Below are positions 46,662 to 58,700 of a stretch of 64,000 bases of DNA, piece by piece. The stretch is from NCBI GenBank assembly GCA_016808115.1, contig JAEQBH010001385.1:414001-478000 (forward strand), given 5' to 3'. Made by a program: the position numbers and the translations under genes. Below the pieces are notes generated by a model. The model made no database searches, was not told the DNA's origin, and saw only the letters and a program-made list of their open reading frames with translations. Every line of letters starts with the position of its first letter. Positions within the stretch are counted from its first letter, which is position 1. Origin of the DNA: Tetrastigma voinierianum. Lineage: Eukaryota; Streptophyta; Magnoliopsida; Vitales; Vitaceae.

Positions 46662-48307
46662 AGTATTATTGGGTGTATATCCAAAGTCTCACAATATCTC
46701 ACATCTGTTAGGAATGAGATGAATTATGAGTATATAAGTAAGGATAACATTCAATTGGTATGAAACCTTTTGGAAGAGAAGCTAAAAAACAAAACCATGA
46801 GGGCTTACGCCTAAAGTGGACAATATCATACCAATGTGGATTGAGATTGGTCAATAAAGGTTCCCAACAAGTGTTATTAGAGTCTGGTTGTTCAAGTTTA
46901 ACAATGTGGGTGAAACCTGAACAAAATGATGTGGTGGGCCCCTTGACAATTGGTGCTTCACGTAAGGTGTGTGCCCGAACCCAGTAAAGGAAATTTTGGT
47001 TTGAGAGGAGGTTCGATGAAACTTTATTTGAGGAGATAATTGTTAGGTATACACCCAAAGTCTCACAAATGCCCCACATTTGTTAGGATTGGGAAGGCTT
47101 ATGATTATATAAGCATAGATAAACATCCAATTGGTATGAGACGTTTTGGGGGGAAAGCCCAAAAATAAAACCATGAGGGTTTAGGCCCAAAGTGGATAAT
47201 ATTATACCAATATGTATAGGAAATTTAGCCCATGGCGTTCTAACAAGCCGAGCATCGTGGTTGGCCTAAACTTAACCATGTGGATGGAAGCTAAACAAAA
47301 TGATGTAGTGAGCCCCTTGGCAGTTGGTGCTTTATGTAAGGCGTGTGCCCGAACATAAAGAAAGAAATCTTTGCCAAGGGAAAATACGAAACTTTGTTTC
47401 AGGAGAGGATTGTTATGGCATGCAACCAGTCTCACAAATCCCACATCGATTAGATCGGGGAAGGTTTATGAAGATATAACACGGGATAACATCCACTCGA
47501 GATGCGGGCCTGAGGGGAAAGCTCAAAACAAAACCATTTGAGGCTTAGCCCGTGCCATTATATCGCACTAATGCGGATAGGGATAGCCCATGAAAGTTCC
47601 AACAAGAGGTATCAGAGCTGGTTTCAAGTTTAACCGTATGAATGAAAGTCAAACAAAATGACGCGCATGCACCTTTCCGGGTACTGGTGCTTCACATAAG
47701 GTGCGTGTCAATGCAAAGAAGAAAACTCGATTGAGGGAAGGCTCGTGGAATTTTGTTCGAGGGCGATTATCGCAGATGCACCAAAGTCTCATAAATGTTC
47801 CACACCGATTAGGATTGGGAAGACTTATGAGTATATAAGTAAAAATAACATCCAATTGATATAAGAGCTTTTAGGGAGAAGCTTAAAAACAAAATCACGA
47901 AGACTTCAGCCCAAAGCGACAGCGAAGAGTCCATAAGGCTTCAACACGCGCAGACTGAAACAGGCTCAGCCTAACCGCTGCGGGCGGGTTCAACAAATGA
48001 TGCGAGCTGGTCCTTATGATGATGTTTCACGTAAAGCATGCTCGAACGCAACGAAGGAACCTGATTCAGAGGAGAATGTATGAATTTTATTTGAGGGGAG
48101 AATTGTTGAGTATGCACTCAAAGTATCACAAATGTCCCACATAAATCAAGATTGGAAAGACTTATGAGTATATCAACATGAATAACATCAAATTGGTATA
48201 AAGTCTTTTGAAGGAAAAGCCCAAAAACGAAACCATAAGGGCTTAGGCCCAAAATAAATAATATCATACCAATGTGGATAAGGATGAATCCATGATTTCC
48301 CAACAAG

Positions 48308-48310
<3 letters not shown>
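46662..48310 (+). mobile_element. Tandemly expanded TRIM: five LTRs and four internal domains
   Basis: A miniature LTR retrotransposon repeated head to tail. LTRs of about 180-205 bp are at 46667-46869, 47041-47245, 47411-47604, 47767-47946 and 48104-48305. They start TGTT(A/G)GGTAT.CACCCAAAG-like and end CCCAACA or close variants. Each of the first four is followed by a PBS-like stretch (best kept at 47607-47618, AGGTATCAGAGC). Then come an internal domain of about 160-170 bp and a purine tract such as GAGGGGAGAA (48093-48102). The whole array is bounded by a single pair of AGTAT duplications (46662-46666 and 48306-48310). It is non-coding, and mobilisation would need enzymes from another element. 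No 5S-like sequence is seen, so it is not a Cassandra TRIM. Confidence 0.88.

Positions 48311-48334
<24 letters not shown>
48306..48334. repeat. (TAT)n microsatellite
   Basis: About nine units starting in the right AGTAT target duplication of the TRIM array. Confidence 0.9.
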
Positions 48335-48338
<4 letters not shown>

Positions 48339-48895
48339 CTTATCATTTCCTAAAAATTTATCCAAAATCACTTATGTTTAATCGATTCTCGTCATTTTTC
48401 AAAACCTTTAACAATAAAATTCCATGATATTAAAATAGAAAATATTCCTACAAAATGAGGGCAGATGCAATATTTATTCCATATTTTCAACATCCGTACT
48501 GATATATGGATCTAAAAAATATCCGAACCTGCAAATAAAACAATATGGAGAGAGGAGCAAGTTGCAAACCTTTTTGAAAAAGTAACCAAGAAACCGACAA
48601 GGGAAAACACTTCCAAAAAATCATAAAAGGAAGTTCATAATTCGCTTTGAGTCTTTGACTCTCACTTTATTATCACGACCGAATGAATAAAAAGTTGCCG
48701 CAACAAAATCAAGTGCTTTACATAGACTCATAGGTCATAAGTTCACAACCAACTCAATAACCCATGCCCCCATGCAGCGATACACCCAATTGGTTTTTGA
48801 TAAATATTTAGTTTTAAAAAACATAATTTTCAAAAATACCATGGTTTTAAAAATAATTACAATTCTACAGTAGTTCTGATCATCACACAAATATT
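48335..48895. other. Intergenic, nothing recognised
   Basis: No open frame, repeat pair or motif that I can support. Confidence 0.5.
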
Positions 48896-48924
48896 TACAG
48901 CGAAATCTATTTCTTCAATACGTT

Positions 48925-49045
48925 GACTCCATCATTTTGTATTGAAATCATGTTTTGAAGATACGATTTGATCATTTTGCATTAAAATCACGCTTTAGAC
49001 ACACGATTTTATCACTTTACATTGAAACCGCTTTTTGAATGCACA
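48925..49045. repeat. Minisatellite, about 40 bp unit, left block
   Basis: Three diverged units ATCATTTTG(T/C)ATTGAAATCA followed by a GATTT(T/G)-ended tail. Two more units occur at 49672-49750, on the other side of the GC-rich block. Confidence 0.7.
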
Positions 49046-49059
49046 ACTTCACAATTTGT

Positions 49060-49640
49060 ATTTGTTATTTTTCGATTTTCGTAGCCATCGGGATCGTCAG
49101 ATAACCCAATCCAGCGACCGCAAAACAAACAAGGCATCTACAGAATACACGACCGCCTCCGACGCTTAAGTCGATGTTAAATGCGGTGATAAATATATCC
49201 GTTTTTTCAATATGGTATCCCCACCCCTTCTTCTTATTTATGAAGGGGTAGGATGGTCAACTTTTACGAGCAGAAAGGACGGCTTGTGAACAGAAGGGGA
49301 GCGCTTTATTCAAGGCTGCGCCCGTTTCCTTCAGATAGCCAAGTTATCTAAATTTTCCGTCTCAGCACCCGTTTGATCATCCTAGCGGCATACGATTCAT
49401 GGTGATGTGTTTTTGAGCGCGAGGATCAATCGGAATTATTTGGCTTGGCCATCTTCTTGGGAGACAAGAAATTGACCAGGAGATGACAGTTCCGACAATA
49501 AATCCCGTGACTGCTTCGTTATGACCGAATAGTCCATGCGGGATTGCTCGCGTCGGATCCGTTGCTCATATAGCGATACTTGTAGCCGTTTCAGCCCCGC
49601 CACATTGACCGCTTAAGCTCAATACAAAGGCTAATTAAAA
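49060..49640 (-). mobile_element. Probable reversed LTR fragment (GC-rich block)
   Basis: In reverse complement it contains CTTCATAAATAAG, a TATA-like box, then GGGGTGGGGATACC and ACTTAAGCGTCGGAGG. The last is a motif I associate with the R/U5 part of plant Gypsy LTRs. No TG..CA ends or target duplication were found. Base composition differs sharply from the surrounding AT-rich DNA. Confidence 0.4.
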
Positions 49641-49671
49641 GATCATTGCATTCCACAAGTATTGTTTTATT

Positions 49672-49750
49672 ATTACATTGAAATAATATCTTGAAGACAT
49701 GATTTTACTATTTTATATTGAAATCATATCTTGAAGAGGCACGATATCCA
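49672..49750. repeat. Minisatellite, right block
   Basis: Two units (ATTACATTGAAATAATATC..., ATTTTATATTGAAATCATATC...) of the repeat at 48925-49045. Confidence 0.65.
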
Positions 49751-50204
49751 TGTGATACTAAGTATTGTACAATTAAAAATATTATTTTATAGTGTAGTAT
49801 TTTTTAAACTATTATTCTTAGTACCCACATTTAAAAAAAAGCTTCTAAAAAAAACTCTACACCCAAAAGCATCATCCCAAGTCACTACAAGCTTATGAAC
49901 TGGTTTTACCCTACTTTTAGAAGAAACTTATATTTAAAGGAAAATTGGCAAAATTTAAAAAGCATTTTTAAAAGGTTCATTACATAATTTTTAAATATTA
50001 AGATTAATTTGTTAATACTTTTTTTTTTCCCAAAACATTAAATTGTATTAAGTAATATTATGACAAAGAAATTAGTGAAAAAAAAGACAAGGACTAGTAA
50101 CTTTACTTAAGTCATTAAATTAAATTATGAAAGTGACTTGGTGAACACCTTTCAAATCATTTCTTCCAATTTTTTGGAAATGAATGATTATAATTCATGA
50201 TAAC

Positions 50205-50508
50205 TAGAGTTGGTAATTTAGGCTTCGCCTCGTGGTTGGGCCATCCACTGAAATTGTGACGTGGCCAAGAACTATTTTATTCAACCAAAAATCGCGCCAA
50301 ATTCGATCCAACTCATTTTCACTCGCCCAACGTAGCCTCGAATCCAATCGCTTCTGATTGACAATTTTATTAGGCAATTTGAGCCTTGCCTACCTGAAAT
50401 TAAGGTTGAATTGGGATACTATTTTATTAATTCGAAAAAAATCGAACCAAATTTGACATGTCCCAATTTACCCCTAGCCCAATCGAGTTGCCCAAATTGA
50501 CAGCTCTA
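50205..50508. mobile_element. hAT-type MITE candidate
   Basis: Inverted ends TAGAGTTGGTAATTTAGGC and (reverse complement) TAGAGCTGTCAATTTGGGC, 304 bp apart. The same terminus opens the element at 59901. I could not find a clear 8 bp duplication, so the exact limits are provisional. Confidence 0.55.
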
Positions 50509-50509
50509 C

Positions 50510-53500
50510 TTACCATTTACTTAATACTAATTACTAAAACAAGGTTGAACATAATTATGGTAGAAAGTTGAAGTAAGAATCTTGGAGATATTGAAAGGGA
50601 AAGAAAAAGGAAATATAGATGCATTGATGTTGTGGTATGAAAATCCAAATTCCATTCTATTGGCTTGCTTTTCAGTTGGATGTTTGTGTTGGAGAATCTT
50701 TACTGTGCACCAACACATGACCTCCGGGGGCTCCACTATTGCTTTGCTTTTTCATGCTTTGTTTTTAGAAAGCATTTTCACTTTCTGCCTTTGAGATTAT
50801 TATTCAGAAAGCATTTAAAGTAATGTCACGGGGACGAATCAATAGCATATCGAATTCGAAAACGACCTCCACCCTTTTCATATCAAAATTGATTTGTTTT
50901 AGTGGTTTTACGGAATGTCGCCTCGCCATGTTTTGTTTTTTTCTTAAAAAATTGGTTTCAAAAATTATTTTTGAAAACAGTTTTTAGCTTGTTTGACGGT
51001 GTTTTTTACTGCGACCGTTTTTAGTGAACTGTGTGAACCTATTGTCTTCAAATATGGTTTTAAGAAAATCACAAATCAAAAGTTTTTTTAAATTTTATTG
51101 AACATTTTCTTTTTTTTTTTTTTTTTTTTTTTAAGGAAATATTTAAATGTTATTTTTAGAGTTGCGAATCTAAATTATGCAAATGATTTAAAACATTAAA
51201 AATTAATACTTTGTTTTTTATCGTATTAAAATTTAAAAATAATTAAAATTTTACTTATGTTAAAATATTAAAATTAATTAAAATTTTATGTACTCAAATA
51301 TTCCGTGAAAGTAAAGTAAAATTGGCATATATAGCAAATTTTTAGGTTTTTAATTTACTTTTTATCTGACATAAAAAAAAATTTATTTTTAAAATTTTTC
51401 AATTTTTTATTTTACTTTTCATTTCTCTTTTCTTTTTCTCCCATTTTCTTTTGAATTTTCAAACATGAATGATATATTTTCGATAAATATATTACTTGTT
51501 TGTATAGAATAATAATTTTTTTTTAATGTTATTTTCATTTTTTCAATTGTTTGTTGGTAACATTATATAAATAATATTTATTACATAAATATTATCTGGA
51601 TTTTTTCTATTTTGATGTCTCAACTTTTTTTTTTTCAATCAAGTGTATAAACTCTTCAATTTTTTCTATTTTGTGTCTTAACTTTTATTTTGTTTTGTCT
51701 TTTCAAAATAAAGAAAAAAAAAATTTATTTTGTTGAATTAAGTATTTCAACTCTTAATTTTAATTCAATGAAGGGCTTCTCGAGTAAAACCTTATCACGG
51801 TGTTAAATCAACAAAAAATTGATTGACATGACATTCCACCAATAGTATAATTTTCTCGTTATGATTTTACTATAAGTGAAAGAGAAATTTATAAAACTAG
51901 CTATCATGAAATTGAGATAAAAATAGATATATTACTTATTTTAAAAATAAATTTATTATTTAGAGCTAGTTTAATATCAGTTTATAAATAACATTTATAA
52001 ATAACAATCCGCTCTAAGTAAACGCTTTTCTCTGGCAAACATGCATAAAAACGTTTTATATAAGAATATAGTGTTTGTTATAACATGTCTTTTGAAAAAA
52101 TGATTCTAGTGTTTGTTATAACATGGCTAATAGGTATAAAAACGTTTTTATATATTAAAATTATCAAAAGCAAAACTTAAAATTTAATTATAAAAATAGG
52201 ATATTATAATAAATCAAAATTTTATTATAAAACTATATAAATGCATATAAAAATTTATATTAATAAAACCAAAAATCACTATTTTTATGATTATAAAAAA
52301 TTTAAAAATAATTGAATTAAAGAATAAACATATATAAATATTTGCATTAATAAAAACCAAATATAATTATTTTATGATCATAAATATTTTTAAAATATTT
52401 ACAAAAATATCTAAATTAATGAATAAACATACATAAATATTTTAACTAATAAAAACCTAAAATAATTATTTGTATGTTTGTAAAAAAATATTTACAAAAG
52501 GATTTGAATAAATGTATGTAAACATTTGTATTGTAAAAACTTAAAGTAATTATTTTTATAAAATAATTATTTCTATGATTATAGAAAAAATTGTTAAATT
52601 AGTTTCAATAAGATTTTAATTAATGATTAAAAGTACATCATATTATTCCTATTTTTAAATAAAATAAATAGATAATAGTTTAAAGAAAAATAAATAGATA
52701 TTTTAAGGATAAATATATATGTATTTTTAGAATATCCAAAAAAAATTTAAGTACTTATAAAAAACACCTCCTAAATGCTTCTCAAAAACCACTCCAAGTG
52801 TTTTTAAAGTTTTAAAAGCATTTTTCAAAATATTAATAAAATGCCTTTTTTTCTTCTAAAAATATTTAAAAGTGTTTTTAGGCCTAAAAACACTATCAAA
52901 TGTTTTATTTTTAGTTATTCACATGTACTTATCTTAATTTCATAATAACGAATTTAATCAATTTCCTTTTACTTCAACAGATAAATAGAAAAAACCTAAT
53001 GAGAAAAATGATAATTTTATTATTTCATCTAATAAAAAATCATTTAAATAAGTTTGTTATTTTATATCATCCAATTTTTTTGTTCAACCTCCTGATAAGC
53101 TTTTTTTTTTCTACTCTCCTTTGTTCTTTCTTTCAAGTCATTTTTCGTTAGACAAGATGATTTTTTGTCATTCTTAACTTGAAATTACCCATTTTTATCA
53201 TTTTCTTCCCTAGATACGAGTTTTCTTTTCAAATAAAGTGGTTTATTCCATACCGATCTAGCTTTACCTTTGTTTTTGTTTTTGTTTTGTTTTTGTTTTT
53301 TTTATGTTTTTGTTGTCGATCTATTGTGACGAGTTTTTTTGTTGGGTTGCAGATCTCCTTCATAATTAGTATAACAAATTACTAGTTTCCTCGACTAATA
53401 GAGTCATCAAATCCTATTCGTTAGTATGTTGCAAATCAGAAATCTTAGGTATTCTATGTATTTTTGGATTATCAAATATTTCAGCCTTAAAATGGGATCT

Positions 53501-53850
53501 ATATTTTGCTATTAACCTAGATGCGCGTCATCCTTTAAGATTCTTTGGTGAATTTCGATTAATGTGTTATATCTATACATAATAAATTTATCTTTTTTCA
53601 AAAAAAAAAAAAAATCCTAATAAGCTTTGATCAATTGGGATTAAAAGTTCAGACACTTGATTAAACAAAATAAAAGTTAAGACACAAAAATAAAAAATAA
53701 AAATAAAAATTTTAAAAAGTTGAGACACTAACCCTATAAAACAGCCAAAATACCTTAAATTTGTTTTATAAAACTGTTTTCTTTCTATAAATAGTTTTCA
53801 AAAATATTTTTACTTTTTTTTTATATCAATTCATCTTTTTTGAAAAGGAA
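50510..53850. other. AT-rich gene-free stretch with MITE-like debris
   Basis: No gene. Contains a T run at 51110-51133 and a duplicated phrase TAGTGTTTGTTATAACATG at about 52067-52123. Hairpin-like ends around 52750-52900 (AAGTGTTTTTAAAG, AAAAGTGTTTTTAGG, CCTAAAAACACT) suggest an old MITE. T/G-rich repeats occur at 53270-53300. Confidence 0.4.
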
Positions 53851-53889
53851 AATAATTTTATTGGTTCAAACTTATAACAAATCGATAAA

Positions 53890-54370
53890 TAAAATATACA
53901 AATTGCTAAAAACCATAAATCAGCATAAGAAACAATATATAGTTTAATGGCAAAATAAATCAGCATAAAACATATAAATTTGATAATATAGTGATTAGAA
54001 TATTTTCGACTCTAGTTCTTCAATATAGTGATGACTATAATCTAATATCTTCGATTGATCAAATTCGCTTTGTCTGTTTGAATCACCTTCACATAAATAA
54101 AACGTCATAATAAGACGATAAAAAACATCAAATCGTAACAAGCAGACGGCAAACCAAAAGTTGGAATAAGGCGATGGCAACACAAAACACAAGAAAAGAC
54201 CTAAACCTTTGTGGAACAACCACTTTATTAAAAGATATATTGAAAAAAAGAGATGTAAATAGATGATTTTAAGAAAAAAATAGTAAAAAATCACCTTTGC
54301 TTGCTTAAGAAAGATGAATAGCTAGAGAAGGAAGTGGAGATAAAAGGAGGCTTAGGGTTTTCCCCTTTTG
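53890..54370. repeat. Dispersed repeat, copy related to 45960-46430
   Basis: Same orientation and order of shared blocks as the copy 8 kb upstream. I cannot assign it to a class; a retroposed or LTR-derived fragment is possible. Confidence 0.45.
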
Positions 54371-55009
54371 TATCTATTCACTTATGCATTATATCGTTGT
54401 GGTATTATGTTCTCATTGAACTCGAACTTGAGACTTCTCATACATACGTTCTCATTTTACCACTTGAGTTAGACCTTAAAGGCAAAGATATGTTTTTTTT
54501 TTAGAGAAAAAGTTTACTTTTAAATTTTTGTTTGTCTTTGTTGGGACTAGAATTCGAGTCCCTTCATTTCCCCATGTTCTGTATTTTTAAATGTGGAATC
54601 GATCTACCACATGAGTTAGGTTAGGCATGATGAGCATGTTTACTTTTGTTATTTAGAAAATAAACTAATCAACATTGAAATACATTCATTTATAATATAG
54701 TAGTGAAATATTAGAAAATCCATGAAATAAATGCATGAAATTATGTTCATGTATCCCCTAATATATTCTCTTATCCAAATCCGTATTTTTTTGTTTTAAA
54801 TTAAGTTGGAAAGGGAGCATGGTATTTTAGAGTCTTACTAATACGGTCACGCACAACATACGGTGGGCATAGGGAATAAAATACGTATATGGAAAATCAT
54901 ACATAGGTTGCCTGTTTGCACTTGCAACTTGCAAATTAGCGATGAATGCATGAAACATAAAGTACAGTAAAGAGAGAGAGAGAGATTGGGACCGCTGACC
55001 TGAAGTTTC

Positions 55010-55021
55010 AACGACGTCGTT
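55010..55021. promoter_or_regulatory. ACGT-core palindrome upstream of the UBC gene
   Basis: AACGACGTCGTT is a perfect 12 bp palindrome with the CRE/C-box core GACGTC, ending a few bases before the TATA box. Likely a bZIP site; inference. Confidence 0.45.
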
Positions 55022-55025
55022 TCGT

Positions 55026-55033
55026 TATATAAA
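55026..55033 (+). promoter_or_regulatory. TATA box of the UBC gene
   Basis: TATATAAA, followed about 25-35 bp later by a pyrimidine patch (CCCTTTCTCTCTCTCGC), the usual plant core-promoter arrangement. An AG tract (54970-54985) precedes it. Confidence 0.6.
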
Positions 55034-55085
55034 CACCATAACCTAGTTTTCCCTTTCTCTCTCTCGCTTCGATCCATCCGTCACC

Positions 55086-55103
55086 ATGGTTATCTGGCTC
55101 TGA
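55086..55103 (+). CDS. Short upstream ORF in the UBC 5' leader
   Basis: ACCATGG context followed by MVIWL and a stop, about 55 bp downstream of the TATA box and inside the first, non-coding exon. Could reduce translation of the main frame. No proof that the leader includes it. Confidence 0.35.
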   Translation: MVIWL

Positions 55104-55721
55104 TATCAGCATACTCCGTTTGTTTCCTGGGAAATTTTCCGCCATAAGTTTCTCTCTATCGTCGGAGAATTTAACCTACTCGCCGCTTTTCCTTGCAAGT
55201 GAGAGCTCTTATAAGAATTTATTTTTTATTTTTTTTACTTTTCCACCGAGTAATGGTTTTATTCAAGCGTTTGTTTGTTTAATTTTTCCTGGATTTGCCT
55301 TTTTGCTAAATATTTGGGCGTTTTATGATAACGAACCCTAGCGTGAGAAACCAGATTGTAATTCACGGATTTATGATAAGTTTATTCAATTCTTTCAATT
55401 TGGCAGAACACCATCGGATCATATGTTTTCTTTAAGTAATTATGGTTCGATAATGTTATGTTTTTCTTAAGATCTGTCCCGTGGTATGAACACGTGAAAT
55501 TTTCAATTCTTTGTTGCAAATGCTTGATCTTTTAAGATCAAGAGAATGATTTTAGGATGCGATTTTCTGTCATGAATCCCAGATGGATTTTTGTTAACTG
55601 TTTTGTATATTTGACTTATTATGAGTTATGATAACCTGCATTATGCTACTATAATGACTGCTGCATTATTTAAGATACCACCAATGTTTTAAGGTTGCTT
55701 CTCTTGAAATAGGTGGGGAAG

Positions 55722-58700
55722 ATGTCTGACCCGCATGAAGAGTGCTCATGAGATTTCAAGAGGTGTTACAACAGACCCAACTGAAGAGAATCAGTAGCTC
55801 CCAAGAACATGTTGAATGCCATATATTTGGGTATGTTGTGTAGTTATGTCATTGATTTCTTTTTCTTGTATAATTTGCCTTGGTAAAAGAAGATATCTGA
55901 ATCCATTAGACTATGTTCCTTCTTTGGTTGAATTATATGACCTGATGACACCCCTTGGGATGGAGGTAAATTCAACTCCTATAACACCTAATTAGAGATT
56001 CATGGTTTGAAGATGTGTTGTTTGGGTCTTGTGTTTATTTAGTTTTATATTAATCCTCTTAAGCTAAGACACAAATTATGATTTTATTTTGGTATTGTTT
56101 AAAAATCAATTAATATACTTAAATGCTTCTGGGTAAAACATGTTCTCATGTCATCTATAGATATGTTTCATTCCACCTAATTTTCTTTGCAAATCTGGGT
56201 ATGTGGCTCATGTTATTCTTCATTGCTTATGAGATGGATTGTATAAGCTCAATCAGGTTCTGTTTCAGCTAGTTCTTCAGAAATAATGAGCATGTTTGGT
56301 TACAGTTTTTGTTCTGAAAAACATGGAAAACATGCTGAATTCTTTTTTGCTTAAAAAATACTGAGATCAAGAAGAAACCAAATTCAGAACAAAGAGTAAA
56401 CGAGAATTGAAAATGCTATCTGAAGTCAAAACTATTTTCAAAGAACGCTAAAAGCAGAACCAAACATGCCCAATGTTTCTTCCAATCCCATTCTTAGATC
56501 ATAGTGGTCTATCCATACATTCTCAATCCATTCATTCTCCATTCAAAACTTCCACTGGGGTTTTGATATAATTATATGGGTAAATCACCATACATCAAGT
56601 ATGCTGGGAACAGTTTTTTGTGTGATCATATTACTGTTGCAAGGTTTGTTAGTTTTAATATCAGTATTACTATTGCTCTTGCTATTGCTTTCTTCATGAT
56701 GTCCCAGTTGGTGATCAACTTTGTGAAACAAGGAAAACCTTGTTTTCCTGTCAAGAAGAGGGAGTTAAAAAGTTGAAATCCATGCAATTTATGGGTGCAT
56801 ATTGTATGAAGCTATAGAATTTTGGTGTGGTATACATTTATTTACTTGGATGGTAGTTTGACCTTTAGTTGCTGAGACTTGTTTCTGACTTCTGGTACAT
56901 TTTACGTGAATATTAGCAAAAGAAAGTTGCTCAAAATGGATTTCAAATTTTTTTGTTCAGTTTTGTTTCATTTTGTGTAATGTATTTTTCATGTTCATGA
57001 GGGCATTTATGATTATTGTTGTTGTGTATTTAATGCCCGGTTACTTTGATTTAATCCTTCAGGTACGTTTAAGTTGACGCTGCAGTTCACAGAGGATTAT
57101 CCAAATAAGCCACCAACCGTGCGCTTTGTTTCTCGAATGTTCCATCCAAATAGTAAGTTGGGCACAATAACTATGCTTTTACCCTATTCTCATTTTCAAT
57201 TGTGAGAGTTCTCAGCTAAAGTATACGTTATGTGCAAATCTGTGATGTGAGTGTCCTATGAATTTTCTCTTCCATGTTAGTTTTATTAATACACTTGTGC
57301 AACCTAGGTTCCATGACTTTATTTTTATCCATCTGTTTCGAGTATGTGGTGCATTTGTTTTTAGAGCACATTATGTTTTCATTAAATGGAAATCTATGTC
57401 TTGTTTTTCAACCAATGGTATTATTCCCTGCCAATAGCAATGCCCATGTTGGATTCTAACCCACAAGGATAAAGGGCATGCTATTTAGTTCTTGAGCTCT
57501 TAATAAAACAATGTTCATTTAGTATTCATGCATTGCTTGAACAAAATTAAGTTTAGCATTAATGCATCATTTGGCTTGTCTTCCTTCAAGTCCTACTGGA
57601 TTTTTCCGTCTTTGCTTTCCTCATGGCTTGATGATCATCATAATGTTTTTAGCTCTTTGAGGAAACTAAACTAGATACTTTGCTATTGTTGGCTCTATTT
57701 TCTCTTAATCTTTTGCCAGTTTATGCGGATGGGAGCATTTGCTTGGATATTCTACAAAATCAGTGGAGTCCAATTTACGATGTAGCTGCCATACTTACGT
57801 CCATCCAGGTATTGCATATGTTAATTTTGTTGCTTGGATGTTGCATCAACTGGGAAAAGTATTAAAGAATGGTGATTTGACCTATGTGCTTGCCTTCTAT
57901 CTATTCGCTTATTAGTATAACAACTTTGTTTCAACTTGAAAAAAATGAAAGGCTAGATGTTTGTTTTCTATATTTATATTTCTACTTTATACTGCTTCTG
58001 AACTAGAAACATAAGCCATCCATTTTTCTATGTTTGATCTCTTTATTTGTTGCATATAACTGTACCCTGATGACTTTCATCCCTACTGCTTGGAGGACAA
58101 AGAGAGAGCAGTTGATTTTGCATTTTTTTTAATCATCCATAACTGTCCCTGAGATTGTTTCACAAACAGATAATGTTGTCTTATGATTGTTTTATTGTTG
58201 TTTTCTGGACCAATCAGACCTCTGTGCATGTAATCAGATTTTTTTTTCTCCTTTGATTTCTGTATATTCATGCACACACACTGGTAAGAGTCATGAGAAG
58301 GTAGGTTCTGCAGTCCACTATGTACTGTTCAATGCCATTATCACTTTTCAGACTGTAGTAGTCTAACAATGTGATTTCATTTGATAATTCATTGGGTGTC
58401 TCATTCTTTCTTCAGACATGGGAGTGGATGATTCATGTATTCCCCTTTCTGCTTAACTACAGACTTTTGATTTGGCAGCACAATTGAAAAATAATGCTTA
58501 TTTCATGTATAGAATCTTAAAAGAATGATTTGGAAATAAATACATGAGTTGGATAATTAGAGATATTTCAACATCATTCTTTTAAAATTCTTATGCATGA
58601 AATATGTATGCAACTTGTACTTCAAAAATCTACTTGTGAGATTAAAGTATGCAACTTGTATCCTTATTTCTTAGTCATTCTTTAAGGATTCTCTTTTACC

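Noticed and set aside
46667..48305. CRISPR-like or satellite array
   Set aside because: Units are long, with LTR ends, PBS and purine tracts and one outer target duplication, so a TRIM array explains it.
46667..48305. Cassandra-type TRIM carrying 5S rRNA
   Set aside because: No 5S A-box/C-box sequence is visible in any of the five LTRs.
49060..49640. Bacterial or organellar insert, suggested by high GC
   Set aside because: No coding frame or organellar gene is recognisable, and LTR-like motifs on the reverse strand explain it better.
51110..51133. Poly(A)/poly(T) tail marking a retrocopy or LINE
   Set aside because: No coding or duplicated flank accompanies the T run.
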